NCBI GenBank assembly: GCA_013140415.1
Contig: JABFSW010000005.1
Location: forward strand, 1-8,482
Direction: 5' to 3'
Origin: Nitrosarchaeum sp.
GTDB taxonomy: Archaea > Thermoproteota > Nitrososphaeria > Nitrososphaerales > Nitrosopumilaceae
Length of the DNA stretch: 8,482 nucleotides
In this document: positions 5,280 through 8,482 of the stretch, piece by piece
Layout of the letters: each line of letters opens with the position of its first letter
Numbering within the stretch: the first letter of the stretch is position 1
The notes under the pieces: model-generated
Told to the model about the DNA's origin: nothing
Seen by the model: only the letters and a program-made list of their open reading frames with translations
Database searches by the model: none
Translations under genes and position numbers: made by a program

Positions 5280-6446
5280 ATGATTACAGATACAATTCAT
5301 GCCCATATGAGAGATATTCAATCTACTAAAATAAAATCTCTAATTTCAAAAGCAACCACTATAGAACCTACGGATACACTTTCACACGTAATCAGTAAAA
5401 TTACTAAGAATAATTCTTATGACGTTTTTTATCTTAAAGATAAAAGTGTGCTTTCTACAAACATTAGGGCACTACTAAATGCCAAAAATATCGATAACAT
5501 GAAAGTTGAGCCATTTCTTTATCCAATACATCATGTGACCCAAAATGATTCTGTTCAAAAAGTTGCAAACATAATCGCTCATTATAGAATAAGAGAAGTA
5601 CCGGTAGTAGACAAGAACAGAATAATTGGTGTGGTAACAGCCAAACAAATTATCAAACTACTTTCATCAAAGGATAACAAATGGATTAAAGCCAATCTGA
5701 TTTACACTCAAAATCCAATTACAGTACCTTCTAGTGAATCTATTAGCAATGCAAGACGAATTATGACTACTAAACGAATTGATCATCTGCCAGTATTGAA
5801 TCAAGGTAAAATTAAACAGGTTCTTACGTCATATCACATACTTCAATCAATCATGCCGTCGGAAAAACAAGGACGAACCTCTATGGTACCAAGAACTGAA
5901 CATGCATTAGAACTTAAAATTGGTAACACCGGAAGTACTAGAATTCCTCAATGTTTGGCCAGTGATGATTTAAACAAAGTTATCAATTCAATGCTTAAAG
6001 CAGACACTACATGTTGTTTAGTTAATCTGCATGATACTTTGCAAGGCATTATCACTTTTAGGGATATACTGGGTTTACTTGCATCCAAATTAGAAACTCC
6101 AATTCCATTATACATTGTTGGCATGCCCGAAGATCAACAAAATGTAAATTTGATTAGTTCAAAATTTGGAAAAACTCTCAAGAGATTACAACAAGTATAT
6201 TCAGAAATACATGAAGCTAGAGTTTCAATAAAACAGCAAAGAACAGGTAACAAAAAAGAAGGAAAGTATGAAGTGTCTATTATGATTATTACTCCTCATC
6301 ACACTCCTCTAATTTATCATTCAGTTGGATTTGATTTAAGTGAAGTTTTAGAGGATCTAAGTGAAAAATTATTAAGGGTTCTATCTAAACGGGCAAAAAA
6401 TAGATCAAAAGACAGTATACGAAAAATTGATTTGCCAATATTCTAA
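5280..6446 (+). CDS. Four-CBS protein with C-terminal HPF/RaiA-like domain
   Basis: This 388-aa cytosolic protein carries four CBS-type repeats at about 12-70, 78-130, 138-190 and 215-270. Only the fourth keeps a full T-x-x-D motif (T259-FR-D262). The second reads T120-AK-Q, the third T183-SY-H, and the first is degenerate, so ligand binding is probably limited to one or two sites. Residues about 276-376 are different: the order strand (IPLYIVGMP), helix (VNLISSKFGKTLKRLQQVY), strand (ARVSIKQQR), strand (KYEVSIMIIT), strand (PLIYHSVGF), helix (DLSEVLEDLSEKLLRVLSKR) matches the beta-alpha-beta-beta-beta-alpha fold of the ribosome hibernation factor HPF/RaiA (S30AE) family, with a basic final helix. 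Family knowledge: HPF domains sit in the 30S decoding region and block translation. Inferred: the CBS part senses nucleotide state and gates ribosome binding. The CBS call is firm; the HPF-like call rests on fold pattern and could be wrong. Confidence 0.85.
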   Translation: MITDTIHAHMRDIQSTKIKSLISKATTIEPTDTLSHVISKITKNNSYDVFYLKDKSVLSTNIRALLNAKNIDNMKVEPFLYPIHHVTQNDSVQKVANIIAHYRIREVPVVDKNRIIGVVTAKQIIKLLSSKDNKWIKANLIYTQNPITVPSSESISNARRIMTTKRIDHLPVLNQGKIKQVLTSYHILQSIMPSEKQGRTSMVPRTEHALELKIGNTGSTRIPQCLASDDLNKVINSMLKADTTCCLVNLHDTLQGIITFRDILGLLASKLETPIPLYIVGMPEDQQNVNLISSKFGKTLKRLQQVYSEIHEARVSIKQQRTGNKKEGKYEVSIMIITPHHTPLIYHSVGFDLSEVLEDLSEKLLRVLSKRAKNRSKDSIRKIDLPIF

Positions 6447-6499
6447 TTAGTAAAATAAACATACAAAAATCATTACAGTTTGAGCAAATTTCAAGAATG

Positions 6500-6510
6500 T
6501 ATTAAAATAA
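6500..6510 (+). promoter_or_regulatory. TATA-like element of the VIT1/CCC1 gene
   Basis: The sequence TATTAAAATAA is centred 27 bp upstream of the ATG at 6532, the spacing expected for a leaderless archaeal transcript. The gene therefore probably has its own promoter and is not only read through from the CBS-HPF-like gene 85 bp upstream. Confidence 0.5.
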
Positions 6511-6531
6511 GGAATATTCTAAATTGTAAAC

Positions 6532-7215
6532 ATGAAATTACATTTTGAGGATTTTATTTATGGTTCTATTGATGGTTCAGTCACAACTTTTGCAATTGTA
6601 GCAGGAGTTATTGGGGCTTCATTATCTCCGGGAATTATTTTGATTTTAGGTTTTGGTAATTTGTTTGCAGATGGATTTGCAATGGCTGCAGGAAGTTATC
6701 ATGCATCAAAGGCTAGAAATCAATTCATTGAGATGAAAAGAAAACAAGAGGAATGGGAAATTGATAATATGGCAGAACAGGAAAAAGATGAAATCAGAGA
6801 GATTTACAAAAAGAAAGGATTCAAAGATGAATTACTAGAAGAAATAGTTAAAACAATTACATCAAAACGAAAAGTTTGGGTAGATACAATGATGAGAGAA
6901 GAATTAGGATTAATTGAGGATGAAAAAGAACCATTTGATAGTTCAGTGAGTACTTTTGTTGGATTTAATTTGATTGGAGTTATTCCGTTAATTCCATTTA
7001 TGATTTTGATTTTTATGGGAATTAATACGACTTCAGAATCTTTTGTTTATTCAGTAATCTCTGTAATGATTGCATTTTTTCTTGTAGGGATGATTAAAGG
7101 TAAAATTGTTAAAAAATCAAAAATAAAATCAGGATTCTACACATTAATCATTGGTGGGATTGCAGCGTTGGTTGCATATTTTGTAGGATATGGATTGCAC
7201 TTTTTAGTTTCGTAG
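6532..7215 (+). CDS. VIT1/CCC1-family divalent metal transporter
   Basis: This integral membrane protein of 227 aa is of normal length for the family, which moves Fe2+ or Mn2+ out of the cytosol (into vacuoles in yeast and plants, outward in prokaryotes). The N-terminus has the family block YGSIDGSVTTFAIVAGV (residues 10-26, with Asp14), followed by FADGFAMAAGSYHASKA (45-61, with Asp47 and Met51 in helix 2, at the place of the metal-path residues of VIT1). A cytosolic hairpin of about 70 residues (66-135) is rich in Glu (EEWEID, EQEKDEIREIY, ELLEEIV, MREELGLIEDEKE), as in the metal-binding domain of VIT1. Three more membrane helices follow at about 140-163, 171-189 and 201-225, making five. 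It is convergent with the dehydrogenase gene, 12 bp away. Iron against manganese cannot be decided from sequence. Iron homeostasis would fit a stress region, but the link is loose. Confidence 0.9.
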   Translation: MKLHFEDFIYGSIDGSVTTFAIVAGVIGASLSPGIILILGFGNLFADGFAMAAGSYHASKARNQFIEMKRKQEEWEIDNMAEQEKDEIREIYKKKGFKDELLEEIVKTITSKRKVWVDTMMREELGLIEDEKEPFDSSVSTFVGFNLIGVIPLIPFMILIFMGINTTSESFVYSVISVMIAFFLVGMIKGKIVKKSKIKSGFYTLIIGGIAALVAYFVGYGLHFLVS

Positions 7216-7227
7216 TTTTGTGCTTGT

Positions 7228-8130
7228 TTAAAGTGATTTTATATGATCTCGTATAGTTTGGGCAGAGATTTTTAACAAGTTACTCTCAGATTTGTTTAAT
7301 TTTATTACTATAATTTCTTTAACTCCGTCTTTGTTTATTTTTACAGGAATTCCCATGGAAACATTTTTTTCACCATATTCACCGTTCAATACAATTGATG
7401 CAGGTACAGTTAATTCATCATTTTTGATAATGGACCGAATGACATCAAAAGTATTCTTGGCAATACCAAACTGTGATCTACTATCTAAAGTTCTTAGAGA
7501 TTTCCAGTAATTCTGAATTTCTATAGAAATTGTTTGTTTTTCTGTCTCATCAATTATTTCAAGTGCATTTTTTTCATTAATTTTTACTCTGGAAAATATT
7601 GGTACCATGGAATCTCCATGTTCGCCCATTACTAGCGCATCAGTAATTTGCGATTGTTTAATCTTAAATTTTTCTGAAAGTAAATATCTAAACCGACTAG
7701 AATCCAAACTGGATGCAATTCCTATTACTTTATTTCTTGATAATTGAGTTTCTTTCTGAAAAATAAATGTAAGAACATCTAATGGATTAGAAACTATTAA
7801 CACGATTGCAAAAGGACAGTATTTTTTTATTTGACTTGCAATTTCTTTAATCATTTTGACTTGAGCATCCATCAGTTCAGTTCTACTTTTTAGATATATC
7901 CCTGTACTAGATGTAATTACAACAATATCAGAACCACTTATTTTAGAAAAATCATCAGTGCCATGAATTGAAACATTTGAGTTTTTAGGTATGGCATTGG
8001 ATATGTCTAGAGCCTTACCAATTGCTTTATCCTTTGTGCGATTCACTAATAGAACATCATCTAATGAATTAGAGATGCAAAGAAAAGCAATTGCTGAACC
8101 AACTTTGCCACTACCTATTATGGAGATCAC
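7228..8130 (-). CDS. mdh: Malate/lactate dehydrogenase-family protein, probably malate dehydrogenase
   Basis: This cytosolic NAD(P)-dependent 2-hydroxyacid dehydrogenase of 300 aa would interconvert malate and oxaloacetate. Seen: Rossmann motif G6-S-G8-K-V-G11; SNPLDVLT with Asn115; LDSSRF with Asp143 and Arg146; GEHGDSMVP with catalytic His171; and Arg83 in KSRTEL, the family's catalytic-loop arginine. The start is GTG at 8130: the next upstream in-frame codons contain no start before a stop at 8160-8158. Oddities: the end of the second strand reads LLVNR instead of the NAD-type LLVD, and an Arg there suggests NADP(H). The substrate loop, usually AGxPRKPGMSR, here reads SSTGIYLKSR, is one residue shorter and lacks the Arg that reads malate. 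The neighbours are a convergent metal transporter and a divergent regulator. The family is certain; cofactor and substrate are inferred. Confidence 0.88.
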   Translation of the reverse strand: MISIIGSGKVGSAIAFLCISNSLDDVLLVNRTKDKAIGKALDISNAIPKNSNVSIHGTDDFSKISGSDIVVITSSTGIYLKSRTELMDAQVKMIKEIASQIKKYCPFAIVLIVSNPLDVLTFIFQKETQLSRNKVIGIASSLDSSRFRYLLSEKFKIKQSQITDALVMGEHGDSMVPIFSRVKINEKNALEIIDETEKQTISIEIQNYWKSLRTLDSRSQFGIAKNTFDVIRSIIKNDELTVPASIVLNGEYGEKNVSMGIPVKINKDGVKEIIVIKLNKSESNLLKISAQTIRDHIKSL

Positions 8131-8238
8131 TTTGGTCTCATCTCTTCTATTTGATAATCAATACTGAGCAACTAGATTTTTGGAGAAGTATGTTATTAAA
8201 ACTCATAGGACATTTTTAGAGTTGAGTATGCCCAGAAT

Positions 8239-8255
8239 GAGTGCAATGCATTGCA
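8239..8255. promoter_or_regulatory. Triple TGCA motif, copy 2, with a 14-bp perfect palindrome
   Basis: The plus strand reads GAGTGCAATGCATTGCA, with TGCA at 8242, 8247 and 8252. The part TGCAATGCATTGCA (8242-8255) is a perfect 14-bp palindrome, the usual form of a site for a dimeric helix-turn-helix protein. It lies 43 bp before the ATG of the winged-helix gene and upstream of its TATA-like element, in the spacer shared with the dehydrogenase gene. Autoregulation is a reasonable guess, not shown. Confidence 0.5.
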
Positions 8256-8269
8256 ATGTAGTCTTACTT

Positions 8270-8278
8270 GTTATATCA
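8270..8278 (+). promoter_or_regulatory. TATA-like element of the winged-helix regulator gene
   Basis: The sequence GTTATATCA is centred about 25 bp upstream of the ATG at 8299, which supports that start and a leaderless mRNA over the in-frame ATG at 8290. Confidence 0.5.
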
Positions 8279-8298
8279 AAAGATAATGTATGTGCTCT

Positions 8299-8482
8299 AT
8301 GCAAGCATTAATTTCAGGAAGAAAAATAGAAGATGACTCAAGAAAAGACGCTATTCTTGAAGTTGTATCGGATAAATACGGTCGGGCTATTTTAGAAAAG
8401 ACGATGGGAAAACCAAAATCTGCAATAGAGATAAGCGCTGAAACAAAAATTCAAATAAGTACGGTTTACAGAAGACTACAAA
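8299..8482 (+). CDS. Winged helix-turn-helix transcriptional regulator (ArsR-like), 5' part
   Basis: The first 61 codons are in the window and the gene runs past the end. The product starts MQALISGRKIEDDSRK. It then has a helix with DAILEVVSDKYGRAILEKTM (residues 18-36), a linker, the HTH second helix KSAIEISAETKI and the recognition helix ISTVYRRLQ (53-61), as in the ArsR-like winged-helix regulators that are common in ammonia-oxidising archaea. An in-frame ATG three codons upstream (8290, M-C-S-M) is an alternative start, and a stop at 8284-8286 bounds it. The 14-bp palindrome and the TATA-like element lie just upstream. No effector-binding part is visible because the gene is cut, so its signal is unknown. 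Confidence 0.8.
   Translation, partial: MQALISGRKIEDDSRKDAILEVVSDKYGRAILEKTMGKPKSAIEISAETKIQISTVYRRLQ

Noticed and set aside
7292..7510. Plus-strand open frame opposite the dehydrogenase C-terminus
   Set aside because: It is an antisense shadow of a well-supported dehydrogenase frame.
1..8482. tRNA, rRNA, CRISPR array or prophage
   Set aside because: I saw no cloverleaf-like segment, no regularly spaced direct repeats and no phage-type genes on either strand.

Overview
The window is AT-rich archaeal DNA, most likely from an ammonia-oxidising archaeon of the Nitrosopumilus type (Nitrososphaerota, formerly Thaumarchaeota). Supporting this are a secreted protein ending in a PEFG-CTERM sorting signal, a dense set of small CBS-domain and UspA-domain genes, TATA-like elements about 25 bp upstream of start codons (suggesting leaderless mRNAs), and short intergenic gaps. 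The exact genus is inferred and was not searched.

Layout. 2-883 (+) is the C-terminal part of an M3-family oligoendopeptidase F broken by an in-frame TAA. 884-1209 holds a small 48-codon minus-strand reading frame and an unusual TGCA-repeat motif. 1210-5205 is a stress-type cluster: a two-CBS gene (-), then, divergently, UspA, a two-CBS gene and a PEFG-CTERM membrane protein (+), facing two overlapping UspA genes and a four-CBS gene (-). 5280-6446 (+) is a four-CBS protein with a C-terminal domain resembling ribosome hibernation factor HPF. 6532-7215 (+) is a VIT1/CCC1-type metal transporter. 7228-8130 (-) is a malate/lactate dehydrogenase-family gene. 8299-8482 (+) is the start of a winged-helix regulator that runs off the window.

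How the genes may work together. CBS pairs usually bind adenine nucleotides and this UspA subtype binds ATP, so four CBS proteins, three UspA proteins and an HPF-like domain side by side suggest an energy- or stress-sensing module that could reach the ribosome and, through the PEFG protein, the cell surface. That is inference from domain content and gene order.

Most notable direct observations: (1) the UspA genes at 1785 and 4237 share 126 bp and 57 bp of perfectly identical DNA in inverted orientation, flanking an equal-length but divergent 167-bp centre; (2) a motif GAGTGCAnTGCAnTGCA lies upstream of both the small ORF and the winged-helix gene; (3) the CBSx4-HPF-like fusion; (4) the nonsense codon in oligoendopeptidase F.
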